The notes under the pieces: model-generated
What the model saw: the letters and a program-made list of their open reading frames with translations, nothing else
What the model was told of the DNA's origin: nothing
Databases searched by the model: none
Shown here: piece by piece, positions 7,916 through 17,163 of the stretch
Position numbering within the stretch: position 1 is the first letter of the stretch
How the letters are laid out: the number at the start of each line of letters is the position of its first letter
Assembly (NCBI GenBank): GCA_963780795.1
Contig: CAWADH010000008.1
Span: 1,178,001-1,242,000 of the forward strand
DNA length: 64,000 nt
Source of the DNA: DATJGR01 sp963780795
GTDB taxonomy: Bacteria; Pseudomonadota; Gammaproteobacteria; Pseudomonadales; Azotimanducaceae
Direction of reading: 5' to 3'
Made by a program: the position numbers and the translations under genes

Positions 7916-9090
7916 TGCGCGCGCTGCAACGGGTCGCCGGACTCACCGAGGTGATTCAAACCGGCGGCGATCGCGCGCAGGAGCTGCGACGCCTCGCACC
8001 AGAGACGGTCAGCGCTCTTGTGGACGCTGGCATGTTCCGCTTCACCCTGCCGACAGAACTGGGGGGCGAGAACGCGAGCGTCGGCGAGACCATCGAAGTG
8101 CTCGAGGCGATTGCAAGGGTCGACGCGTCGGTGGGCTGGAACGTGATGCTCGGGTCCGAAATCAACGCGATGGCCGCTGGCGGAATGCCGAAAGATCTCG
8201 CGCGCGAGGTCTATCTCGACAACCCGCGCGTGATCATGTGCGGCGGCGGCGGTCCCGGCACGACGCCGTCGCGCGCGGTGCGGCAGAAAGACGGCAGCTT
8301 CCGCGTGTGGGGCCAGACCACGTTCATCAGCGGCTGTCACAACGCCGAATGGTGTTTCATGGGCGCGCCTGTGATGGACGGCGACGCGCCGGAGATCGGC
8401 CCGAACGGGCAACCCTCGTTCAAGATGTGGTTCCTGCACAAGTCGCAATACGAGATCGTCGACACGTGGGACGTTGCGGGATTGCGCGGTTCCGGCAGCC
8501 ACGATGTGAAGGCGGACGGCGCGCTGGTCAGCGAGAAGTGGGCGCGCGTGGACCTGATGCTGCTGCCGGCGCTCTATGACAATCCCGTGTATCGCATTCC
8601 CGTGCCGCTGCGTCTCGCCTACAACAAGGCGGCGGTGGCGATCGGCGTGGCGCGCGGTGCACTGGACGAGTTCGCGAACCTCGCGCAGACCAAGCTGCCG
8701 TTGATGTCGACGGTGCCGTTGCGCGACAAGCCGATCGCGCAATACCGCTACGGTGAAGCCGAAGCGACGCTGCGCGCGGCGCGCGCGTTCCTGTTGGAGG
8801 CGATGGCAGCGGTGGAAGAGGAACTGCGCCGCGGCAGAGAAACACCGTCAGGCAAACTCACCCAGATTGCGCGACTCGCGTGCACGCACGCGGCCAATGC
8901 GTCGATGCAGGTCGTCGACACGGTGCACAACACCGCCGGCACCAGCGCCATGCGGATGCACAGTCCGCTGGAGCGCAAACTGCGCGATGCGCACGGCTGC
9001 GCGACGCACCGGTGGGTTGCGCATCCCCTCTATGCGGACCTCGGCAGGATCCTGCTCGGGCACGAAGCGCCGCCGGAATTCGCCGGATGA
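7915..9090 (+). CDS. Acyl-CoA-dehydrogenase-fold flavoprotein (possible group D flavin monooxygenase)
   Basis: A 391-residue protein of the acyl-CoA dehydrogenase fold with a type-2 C-terminal domain, as in HpaB/HsaA-like two-component flavin monooxygenases. Segments supporting this are LPTELGGENASVGET and IARVDASVGWN in the N-terminal helical domain, WGQTTFISGCHNA in the beta domain and the C-terminal NTAGTSAM followed by LRDAHGCATH. The acyl-CoA dehydrogenase catalytic Glu is not recognisable, which favours a monooxygenase or other reaction. It is the last gene of the 5495-9090 operon. A decayed relative occurs at about 24930-25211. No reductase partner is adjacent. Confidence 0.82.
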   Translation: MRALQRVAGLTEVIQTGGDRAQELRRLAPETVSALVDAGMFRFTLPTELGGENASVGETIEVLEAIARVDASVGWNVMLGSEINAMAAGGMPKDLAREVYLDNPRVIMCGGGGPGTTPSRAVRQKDGSFRVWGQTTFISGCHNAEWCFMGAPVMDGDAPEIGPNGQPSFKMWFLHKSQYEIVDTWDVAGLRGSGSHDVKADGALVSEKWARVDLMLLPALYDNPVYRIPVPLRLAYNKAAVAIGVARGALDEFANLAQTKLPLMSTVPLRDKPIAQYRYGEAEATLRAARAFLLEAMAAVEEELRRGRETPSGKLTQIARLACTHAANASMQVVDTVHNTAGTSAMRMHSPLERKLRDAHGCATHRWVAHPLYADLGRILLGHEAPPEFAG

Positions 9091-9096
9091 GTCGCT

Positions 9097-9188
9097 GCCG
9101 GTGCCTGGCACCGGCCGTGACTTATTGCGCAACAGCTGGCCCTGGCACCGCGCGTTGACTCGATGAGTCACGACAGGTGCCTGGCACC
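9097..9188. repeat. Palindromic GGTGCCTGGCACC repeats (REP-like)
   Basis: The gap between two convergent genes holds a perfect 19-bp palindrome at 9097-9115 (9-bp arms around a central T) and a second GGTGCCTGGCACC copy at 9176-9188. A degenerate copy, CCTGGCACCGCG, lies between them near 9141. Short, repeated, extragenic palindromes of this kind are typical REP elements, and the window also encodes a RAYT transposase. They could also act as a bidirectional terminator here. Family membership is inference. Confidence 0.6.
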
Positions 9189-9204
9189 GCGAGCACTTGT
9201 TCGC

Positions 9205-9642
9205 TCACTTCACCGTAACGGTGATCTGCTTCGACACCACCGGCGGGTCGTGCGGAATGTGCAGATAGTTCGCGAACACGAGTTGCAGCGTGTGCTTGCC
9301 CGGCGGCAACGTCACCTGCGTTTCGGTCTGGCCCTTGCCGAAGTGCACGACGTGCTCGTTCGCCGGCAGCGGTTGCTTCATGTCCGGCAGTTCGGCGACG
9401 TCGATCAGCAGATGATGGTGACCGCTGTTCGGTTGATCGGTGCCGGCCGGTGCGATCGTCATGCCTTTCACGCCGAACTTCACCGTGAACGTCGCGGGCA
9501 CCGTGGCGCCGTCGGCAGGTTCGACGAAGAAGACGCTCGCGCCGGCGGGTGACGGCGACAGCGGCACGTCGGCCGCCCCGGCCGCCCCGGCCGCGAACGA
9601 TACGAGCATCAGCGCAGCGGACATCAGAAACGTTTTCATCAT
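9205..9642 (-). CDS. DUF4399-type exported protein
   Basis: A 145-residue secreted protein. The first 24 residues form a signal peptide (KTFLMSAALMLVSFAAGAAGA, predicted cleavage after AGAAGA). The mature part has the DUF4399 features FFVEPADGATVPATFTVKFG near residue 38, SGHHHLLIDV near 72 and LPPGKHTLQLVFANY near 112, an immunoglobulin-like beta fold with a His cluster. Function is unknown; the His triplet might bind metal. GGAG precedes the tandem ATG start. It follows the amidohydrolase gene by 12 bases on the minus strand. Confidence 0.85.
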   Translation of the reverse strand: MMKTFLMSAALMLVSFAAGAAGAADVPLSPSPAGASVFFVEPADGATVPATFTVKFGVKGMTIAPAGTDQPNSGHHHLLIDVAELPDMKQPLPANEHVVHFGKGQTETQVTLPPGKHTLQLVFANYLHIPHDPPVVSKQITVTVK

Positions 9643-9654
9643 TTGCTCCGTGGG

Positions 9655-10653
9655 TTATGCCAGGCGATAGACGCGCGCGGCGGTATCGTGAAACAGCGAC
9701 GCTTTCTCGGCTTTGGACGTACCGGCGGCGATCTTCTTGAACGCGTTCCACAACGTTCGATACGAGCAGCTCGCCTTGTCCACCGGAAAGTTGCTCTCGA
9801 ACATGCAGCGGTCCGGCCCGAACACGTCGATCGCGTGGCGGTAAAAGTCACCGCCCGCCGCGACGAGTTCGTCGGACGTCGCCGGACGGGCGTTACGGTG
9901 AAAACCGAAGCCGTTGATCGGCATCGCGATGCCGCCGATCTTCGCCACGACGTTCGGGCACTTCGCGAGTTCAGAGAACGACTTCTTCCACTGCGCGAAC
10001 ACCTCGGCGCTCTTGCCCTCATAAGGGCCGATGCCGAGCGGTCCGGCGAAGTGGTCGACGATGATCGTCGTGCCGGGGAATGCACGCGCCAGGTCGGTGA
10101 GCTGCGGAATCTGCGGGTGATACAACCAAGCATCGAAGCTCAAGCCGCGCTTGCCGAGTTCGGCGAAGCCTTTGCGGAACGTCGCGTCGAGCAACAGCCC
10201 CTCAGTGGGATTGGTGTGCGAGTTACGCACCTGATCGGACACGTCCCATCCCGCCGCGTGACGGATGCCCTTGAAGCGAGAACCCACGGCCATGTGCGCA
10301 TCGAGCACTTCGCCCACGCGCGATCCGAGCGTGAGATCGGCCAGGCTCACGATGCCGGCGCACGCGCGGATCGGCCCGTAACGGCCGCTGGCCGACATCG
10401 CCGCAACGCCGTTGACGAACTCCGTTTCGCCGACCGGCTTCATCGCCTCCGGTCCGTCCGCGCGATACATCGACGCGCACTCGACGAACACGGTCGACAC
10501 GACGTTGTGCCCGGAACCGGTATCGAGCAGCAGCTCGTCGAGCAGATAGCGGCTGTTCGGATGGTCCCACAGGTGGTGATGCGGGTCGCAGATCGGCAGG
10601 TCCGGTTCGAGCACCGGCTCGTTCACCTGCGCAAGCCAGGCCGCCTGATCCAT
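9655..10653 (-). CDS. Amidohydrolase-2 family metal-dependent hydrolase (COG3618-like)
   Basis: A 332-residue TIM-barrel hydrolase of the amidohydrolase-2 family, which includes lactonases and decarboxylases. It shows the metal-binding HHH start (ICDPHHHLWDHPNSRY near residue 22), VFVECASMYRADG, FDAWLYHPQ with a likely metal His, and TIIVDHFAGPLG near residue 200, typical of COG3618 proteins. No signal peptide. It sits between the LLM oxidoreductase gene and the DUF4399 gene on the minus strand. The substrate is unknown; related enzymes open lactone rings of sugars or aromatic products. Confidence 0.86.
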   Translation of the reverse strand: MDQAAWLAQVNEPVLEPDLPICDPHHHLWDHPNSRYLLDELLLDTGSGHNVVSTVFVECASMYRADGPEAMKPVGETEFVNGVAAMSASGRYGPIRACAGIVSLADLTLGSRVGEVLDAHMAVGSRFKGIRHAAGWDVSDQVRNSHTNPTEGLLLDATFRKGFAELGKRGLSFDAWLYHPQIPQLTDLARAFPGTTIIVDHFAGPLGIGPYEGKSAEVFAQWKKSFSELAKCPNVVAKIGGIAMPINGFGFHRNARPATSDELVAAGGDFYRHAIDVFGPDRCMFESNFPVDKASCSYRTLWNAFKKIAAGTSKAEKASLFHDTAARVYRLA

Positions 10654-10681
10654 GTTTCCCCCCAGTTTGTTCGTTGGAAGC

Positions 10682-11758
10682 TCAGTAGCGCTCGATCACA
10701 TGCTTGGCGAAGTCGGAGTAGCACTCGCGCGCCGAGGCCATCGGCGGCAGCAGCGTCACTTCCTTCAGCCCACCGCGTTCCTGCTCGCGCAGCATCGCGA
10801 TGATCTCGTCTGGCTCTCCGACGAGCCCGCCCGACGCCCGGATCAGTTCCGGCGTGATGAACGTGCGCTCTTCCGGCATCAGATACGTACAGTGACCATC
10901 GTGCACGCGCAGATGGCGCTGCGCCTGCGGAATGCGATTGACGTGCGCGAGATAGCGATCCCACACGTCGCGCACTTCGGGGCGGATGAACGCGTCCGAT
11001 CCGCTTGCCCGATACAGCTCCCACCAGAAGTGCAGGCTCGCCGACGCCATCGAGCCCACCTGATCGATCACCCGATCCGACGTCAGCTTCTCGCCGGGCT
11101 TCAGCACGCAGCTGAACGTCAGCGCCGCAGTGTGGAAATCGTCGTCGAACTCCCGACCGGCGTTTTCCGCGCCCGCCCGCACCCGAGCGAGGTTGTTGGT
11201 GAACACCGCCTGCGGTTCGCCGCCCGCCGAAATGCGTCCGTCGCCGTAAGCACCCGCCGCGGCCAGCGCGAGCGGACCGTTCGCGGCAACGTAGATCGGC
11301 ACCGGCTGTTCGACGTTGAAGAAACCCATGTCCTGATGCAGGAAGCGGATCGGCTTCGTTACGCCGTTCAGCGTGTACTCCACTTCTTCGCCGTGGAGCA
11401 GCGCGCGCACCACGCGCAGATATTCGGCAAACACTTTCGGCTTCACCGCGTCCATGCCCATCACGCGCATCGCGGTGTGCCCGGTGCCGATACCGAGAAA
11501 CACGCGGCCCGGTGCGATCTGGTTGATCGTCGCGATGGAATGCGCCGTTACCGGTGCGATGCGCGTGCCGACGATGGCCACGCCGGTGCCGATCTTCATC
11601 CGCTTCGTGTGTGCCGCGACGAGTGCGAGCACCGCATAGCAGTCGGACCAGATCATCTGCGAATCCGGCACCCAGCCGTGATCGAAGCCCATCTCTTCCG
11701 CATCGACGAGCAGTCGCCAGTCGGCAATGCGCGTCGCGATCATCGCGCCGAATTTCAT
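10682..11758 (-). CDS. LLM class flavin/F420-dependent oxidoreductase
   Basis: A 358-residue luciferase-like TIM-barrel oxidoreductase. Supporting segments are MGFDHGWVPDSQMIWSDCY at residues 23-41, IGTGVAIVGTR near 56, GRVFLGIGTGHTAMR near 84 and PIYVAANGPLALAAAGAYGD near 155. The family uses FMN or F420; the cofactor cannot be told here, and F420 genes are not seen. It lies 29 bases downstream of the formaldehyde dehydrogenase gene and 28 bases upstream of the amidohydrolase gene. It may oxidise a cyclic or alcohol intermediate of the same catabolic unit. Confidence 0.87.
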   Translation of the reverse strand: MKFGAMIATRIADWRLLVDAEEMGFDHGWVPDSQMIWSDCYAVLALVAAHTKRMKIGTGVAIVGTRIAPVTAHSIATINQIAPGRVFLGIGTGHTAMRVMGMDAVKPKVFAEYLRVVRALLHGEEVEYTLNGVTKPIRFLHQDMGFFNVEQPVPIYVAANGPLALAAAGAYGDGRISAGGEPQAVFTNNLARVRAGAENAGREFDDDFHTAALTFSCVLKPGEKLTSDRVIDQVGSMASASLHFWWELYRASGSDAFIRPEVRDVWDRYLAHVNRIPQAQRHLRVHDGHCTYLMPEERTFITPELIRASGGLVGEPDEIIAMLREQERGGLKEVTLLPPMASARECYSDFAKHVIERY

Positions 11759-11787
11759 GTGTCCCCTCTCCTATACGAAACCGTCGG

Positions 11788-12894
<1,107 letters not shown>

Positions 12895-13042
12895 AGTGCG
12901 TCTCTCTATTCTTTGCGATGGTTCGCGCGAGGCTAACGCGGCGGGCAGAGATTGCAAAGCCAGCCGACCCGCAGCCTCGGCCTTTCGGGCCTCCGCCCCT
13001 TCCTGTACGTTCACGTAGCGTCGAAAGAGACCCTGCCCGTAA

Positions 13043-14857
13043 ATGCCCGAAATTCCGTCGCTACAGGCCGCCGCGTCGCTGCTAGTCACCATCGTTGCGT
13101 TCGGACTTTTCGTGAGCTCGAGATTGCGCATCGAACTCGTTTGTCTGCTGGTGATCGCGGTACTTGCGATCGGCTTCTACGCGTTTCCAATCGAAAAGGG
13201 CGGCACGTTTACCGGCATGGAGGTCGCCTTCGGCGGCTTCGGTCACCCGGCATTGGTTGCAATTTGCTGCCTGATGATTCTCGGTCGCGGACTCGTCGTA
13301 ACCGGCGCGCTCGAGCCGGCGGCGCGAATACTGGGTCGTCTGTGGCGGCTCAGCCACGTGCTGGGAATGTTATGCACGCTCGCTGTCTGCATGCTGATCA
13401 GCGGCTTCGTCAACGACACGCCGGTACTGGTGTTGATGATGCCGATTCTGCTCAATCTCGCCCAACGCGCTGGAATCGCCGCGTCGAAAACGCTGATGCC
13501 GGTGAACTTCGCAATTTTGATCGGCGGCATGGCCACCACGATAGGAACTTCAACGAACGTGCTGGTCGTGTCGATCGCTGCCGACCTCGGCGTGCAACCC
13601 ATTGGCGTCTTCTCCTATACAAGTATCGTCGCTACCGCCGCGTTGCTCGCATTCCCCTATCTCTGGCTGGTCGCGCCGCGCTTGCTTCCAACGAACCCGT
13701 CAGACGAAAAGACCTCGAATCGCCGCTACAGCGCCACGCTTCATATCGGAGCGACCTCGACGGTCGTCGGCAAAACCTTCGAAGCGCTCAGCAAGGGCGT
13801 GGACTCTGCGATCAGACTCGGCACTGCACTGCGCTACGGTCGTCCGTTGGTCGCGGCGCCCCTTCAGGCGGGCGACCTGGTACCCATCGTGGGCACCATC
13901 GATCAACTGCGCGAAGCCAGCGAATCGCTGCGCGCACCGTTAGCACCCGAGGCGTTGCTGTCGGAGTTGGACGCGGCGGACACCGAAAGTGCTCCCGACC
14001 GCCGTCTCGCTGAACTGGCAATTGGCGGCGACTCGACGCTGGTTGGGAAGTCGGTTCGCGAAGCACGCATAGGGGACCGATTCGGCGTGGCCGTGCTCGG
14101 TACCTATCGCGCGGCCGACACGCATCTCTTTCGCGCGCAATTGGCCGCTGCTGAACGACTGGAGGTGGGTGACGTGTTGCTGGTCCAAGGTACCGCGAGC
14201 GCGCTGGTCGAGCTCGAACGTATCGAAGGAACGATGGTGCTGCGCGACGTGCTCGAACTGCCGCGCACGGCCAAGGCGCCCATCGCCCTCGCGATCACTG
14301 CTGCGGTCATCGTACTGGCCGCACTCAAACTGGTACCGATCGCGATCGCCGCGTTGGCCGGAACGATCGCGATGCTTGCCACAGGCTGCGTGCGATACGA
14401 GAACATCGGACGCGCGCTGAGCGTCGAAGTGATCGTACTGGTCGTTGCCAGCATCGCGCTCGGACGAGCGTTGGTGGAAACCGGTGGGGCCGCATGGCTC
14501 GCATCCGTGTTCGCGCTCGGGCTCGGCGGACTTCCCACCGCAGTGGTCGTTGCCGGCCTGATGACGTTTTCAATGGTGTTGACCAACTTCATCTCGAACA
14601 CCGCGGCGGCGGCGATCAGCACGCCGCTGGCAGTCAGCCTCGCCAGCCAGTTGTCGATCCAGGCAGAACCGCTCGTGCTCGCCGTACTGTTCGGTTGCAA
14701 TCTGTGCTACGTCACGCCTATGGCCTACCAGACGAACCTGTTGATCATGGGCGCGGCGGGTTACACGTTTCGAGATTTCGTACGCGTCGGTCTGCCGCTC
14801 GCCTTTATCATGATCACGAGCCTCGCGTACCTGTTGGTCCAACACTTCGGTATGTGA
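13043..14857 (+). CDS. SLC13-type permease with two RCK_C (TrkA-C) domains
   Basis: A 604-residue inner-membrane transporter of the divalent anion:Na+ symporter/SLC13 group. Hydrophobic segments fill residues 8-210 and 395-600. The two helical-hairpin signatures are present: FVNDTPVLVLMMPI with IGTSTNVLV in the first half, and NFISNTAAAAISTPLA in the second. Between them, residues about 225-390 form two soluble TrkA-C-like modules (TVVGKTFEAL and TLVGKSVREARIG). The substrate could be sulfate, carboxylates or another anion. Its stop overlaps the GTG start of the MscS gene by four bases, so the two are likely translationally coupled. Confidence 0.88.
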   Translation: MPEIPSLQAAASLLVTIVAFGLFVSSRLRIELVCLLVIAVLAIGFYAFPIEKGGTFTGMEVAFGGFGHPALVAICCLMILGRGLVVTGALEPAARILGRLWRLSHVLGMLCTLAVCMLISGFVNDTPVLVLMMPILLNLAQRAGIAASKTLMPVNFAILIGGMATTIGTSTNVLVVSIAADLGVQPIGVFSYTSIVATAALLAFPYLWLVAPRLLPTNPSDEKTSNRRYSATLHIGATSTVVGKTFEALSKGVDSAIRLGTALRYGRPLVAAPLQAGDLVPIVGTIDQLREASESLRAPLAPEALLSELDAADTESAPDRRLAELAIGGDSTLVGKSVREARIGDRFGVAVLGTYRAADTHLFRAQLAAAERLEVGDVLLVQGTASALVELERIEGTMVLRDVLELPRTAKAPIALAITAAVIVLAALKLVPIAIAALAGTIAMLATGCVRYENIGRALSVEVIVLVVASIALGRALVETGGAAWLASVFALGLGGLPTAVVVAGLMTFSMVLTNFISNTAAAAISTPLAVSLASQLSIQAEPLVLAVLFGCNLCYVTPMAYQTNLLIMGAAGYTFRDFVRVGLPLAFIMITSLAYLLVQHFGM

Positions 14858-16176
14858 GAGCCGGCCAGGAGAGCACCATCGATATCAATGCAATCCTTTC
14901 CAAGCTGATCGAGATCGGCACGCCGACGTTCGCCTACATTCGCGAACCCGCAACAATTCTGCAGATCGCGATCGTCGTCTCCCTATACCTCGTGGCGCTG
15001 CTGCTGTCTCGTCGCGTGGAACCGAAGGTAGAGGCCCGCGCCCGCACCATAAAAGGCGACCCGAACCTGCTCAGAATGGTGATCGCGCTGTTGCGGCGCC
15101 TCGAGTGGGTGTTCTTCGTGGCCTTCGCCGGCATCGCCCTTCTCGCCATGCGCGCCTCGAGATGGCCGGAAACCACCGAACTTGCGTCGAACGCTTTCCT
15201 GCTCGCACTCGCGTGGCTAGTCATCGCGGTGCTGTCACGCACCATCCGAAGCCGCGCCACTGCGCGTGTGATCGCGATTGCTGGCTGGGCCTACGTCGCG
15301 TTGCTGGTGCTCGGAATCTCCGACGAGGCCGCGAGCCTGCTCAACAGCATCGGCTTCACCGTCGGCAAGTTCCGGCTGTCGCTGCTGCTGATGATCAAAG
15401 TGGTGGTGTTCCTCGGCGTTTGGCTGTGGATCGCCGTCAGCGTCGGCAACGTCCTCGACAACCGCATTCAACGCTCGGAGGAGTTGACGCCGTCACTGCG
15501 CGTTCTCGTCGGCAAGGTGCTGAGAATCAGCCTGATCGTCATCGCCGCGCTGGTCGCCATCGCCGGGATCGGAGTCGACCTCACCGTATTCACCGTGCTG
15601 TCCGGCGCGATCGGAGTCGGCATCGGTTTCGGCCTCCAGAAGGTCGTTTCGAACTTCATCTCGGGCATCATCATTCTGCTCGACCAGTCCATCAAGCCCG
15701 GCGACACGATTACCCTCGGCGATACCTTCGGCTGGATCCGCGAGTTGCGCGCGCGCTTCGTCTCCGTCGTGACACGCGATGGCCGCGAGTACCTGATACC
15801 CAACGAGGACTTCATCACGCGCGAGGTGATCAACTGGTCGTTCTCGGACGACTTCGTTCGCCTCGACGTACCGTTCCACGTTTCCTATGACAGCGACCCG
15901 CATCGGGTCACCGCCCTCGCAATCGAGGCGGCGGCATCGGTAAAGCGCGTGATACCCGATCGCAAACCGGTGTGCTGGATCACCGGCTTCGGTGACTCGT
16001 CGATCGACTTTCTACTGCGGTTCTGGATCAGCGACCCGCGCAACGGTCTGACGAACATCCGCGGTATGGTGCTGCTCGCGCTGTGGGACTCGTTCAAGCT
16101 GAACGGAATAGAAATTCCCTACCCGCATCGCGAGATTGTTTTCAAGACGACCGATCCGAAACCTCCAACGGCCTGA
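14854..16176 (+). CDS. MscS-family mechanosensitive ion channel
   Basis: A roughly 440-residue inner-membrane channel that releases solutes on hypo-osmotic shock. Hydrophobic segments lie near residues 25-45, 80-100, 110-130, 145-165 and 180-205. The pore helix and following beta domain are recognisable: GAIGVGIGFGLQKVVSNFISG, then DTITLGDTFGWI and REYLIPNEDFITREVINWS. Start choice is open: GTG 14854 overlaps the SLC13 stop (GTGA) but lacks an SD, whereas AGGAG at 14867-14871 is ideally spaced for an ATC at 14878, giving 432 residues. A broken second mscS lies convergently just downstream. Confidence 0.9.
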   Translation: MRAGQESTIDINAILSKLIEIGTPTFAYIREPATILQIAIVVSLYLVALLLSRRVEPKVEARARTIKGDPNLLRMVIALLRRLEWVFFVAFAGIALLAMRASRWPETTELASNAFLLALAWLVIAVLSRTIRSRATARVIAIAGWAYVALLVLGISDEAASLLNSIGFTVGKFRLSLLLMIKVVVFLGVWLWIAVSVGNVLDNRIQRSEELTPSLRVLVGKVLRISLIVIAALVAIAGIGVDLTVFTVLSGAIGVGIGFGLQKVVSNFISGIIILLDQSIKPGDTITLGDTFGWIRELRARFVSVVTRDGREYLIPNEDFITREVINWSFSDDFVRLDVPFHVSYDSDPHRVTALAIEAAASVKRVIPDRKPVCWITGFGDSSIDFLLRFWISDPRNGLTNIRGMVLLALWDSFKLNGIEIPYPHREIVFKTTDPKPPTA

Positions 16177-16199
16177 TCGAGTCGCGATCACGAGGTGGC

Positions 16200-16445
16200 T
16201 GCAATTGGACCGCGCGCCGCTTTGCGCCATTTCCTCGGCGAGATGTGCGCCGTGCTGCGCGATCGCGAGCGTCCGCAAAAGCACGTCGTGTTTGACCGCG
16301 TGATAGCCCCCACCAGGTGGTCTTCGTGAAGCAAAAGATGAAGAAGTCGAGTGAGGACGGCGCGAACTTGTCGAAATTCACCATCAGCGTTTTTTTCTTG
16401 ATCGATCCCCGGAATGCGCGCGCAGCATTCCGAAGCCGCGCTCGC
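16200..16445 (-). pseudogene. Remnant of a second mscS gene (C-terminal part, frameshifted)
   Basis: The stretch between the MscS gene and the MarR gene has no intact gene, but its minus strand spells the conserved C-terminal domain of an MscS channel over three frames. One frame reads PGIDQEK, a second VNFDKFAPSSLDFFIFCFT and KTTWWG, a third YHAVKHDVLLRTLAIAQHGA. The first shift falls at a T7 run (16390-16396 on the plus strand), the second near 16305. VNFDxFxxSSLDFFIxxFTKTT and YHxVKxDVLL are familiar from MscS proteins. No 5' portion survives; the MarR gene occupies that place. Boundaries are approximate. Confidence 0.72.
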
Positions 16446-16467
16446 CAGCACCACGTTGATACGACCG

Positions 16468-16989
16468 CTAGTCCGGCGCAACTCGGGGAATGACGTCGCC
16501 GGTGAACAGTACCGGCGAGGCATCCAGGTCTGCAGCGTCCATCAGCGCCGCGGTGCGTTGCAGTGCAGCGGTGATCATCGAGCGCTCCCACTCCTCGAGC
16601 CGCTCGAACCGGCGCACGAAGCGGTCCTGTAGCAAGTCCGGTGCGAGCGAAAGCACCTCGCGGCCCGCCGTCGTCAGCCGTACGAACACGCGACGGCGAT
16701 CCTCTTCGCTGCGTGCACGGGTGACGAATCCACCGCCCTCCAGTCGATCCACGAGGGTCGTGACCGTCGCTTGCGACAGGCTCAGATCTTGCGCGACGCG
16801 TCCAAGCGTCACGTCCTCCGTTCGCGCCACGGCGCGCAGCACCAACAGTTGTGGCGTGGTCAGTCCAACGGTTTTGCGCAGCTTCTGAGAATAGATGTCG
16901 GTCGCTCGGATGATGCGTCGCAGTGCGACGAGAACGGCATCGGTCGAATCGGCCATCGGGCGGCTCATTGCGCGTTGCGGGACATCCAT
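16468..16989 (-). CDS. ectR: MarR-family regulator, probable EctR
   Basis: A 173-residue MarR-type regulator. The winged helix is seen in TPQLLVLRAVARTEDVTLGR and SLSQATVTTLVDRLEGGGFV with the wing SEEDRRRVFVRLT. It is divergent from ectA, exactly where EctR, the MarR-type repressor of ectoine genes in halophilic methylotrophs and many other bacteria, is found. The ATG at 16989 is one of several in-frame starts (17079, 16989, 16968); 16989 was chosen on length, with no convincing SD. The symbol rests on family plus position. Confidence 0.85.
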   Translation of the reverse strand: MDVPQRAMSRPMADSTDAVLVALRRIIRATDIYSQKLRKTVGLTTPQLLVLRAVARTEDVTLGRVAQDLSLSQATVTTLVDRLEGGGFVTRARSEEDRRRVFVRLTTAGREVLSLAPDLLQDRFVRRFERLEEWERSMITAALQRTAALMDAADLDASPVLFTGDVIPRVAPD

Positions 16990-17095
16990 TCCAACAGAAC
17001 TTCTGCGCTCTTCTATATACTTTGAAAGCGAAATATAGATCTGGTTCAAATTCCTTTGAAATTGTTCATAATAACGCACAAGCGCCTGCTAAAAG

Positions 17096-17123
17096 TTGAC
17101 ACATATACTTAGATATATAAACT
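17096..17123 (+). promoter_or_regulatory. Probable ect promoter with overlapping pseudo-palindrome
   Basis: TTGACA at 17096-17101 is a perfect -35 box, and TAAACT at 17118-17123, 16 bases on, is a fair -10. Between them lies an AT-rich pseudo-palindrome, ATATACTTAGATATAT, in an otherwise GC-rich region. A related ATATACTTT occurs near the ectR start. EctR proteins are known to bind an imperfect palindrome overlapping the ect promoter, so this is the likely operator; that part is inference. Confidence 0.6.
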
Positions 17124-17163
17124 ATTTGAGGAGACCTGGGGAAGCTACAGATGGGGAGACGGT

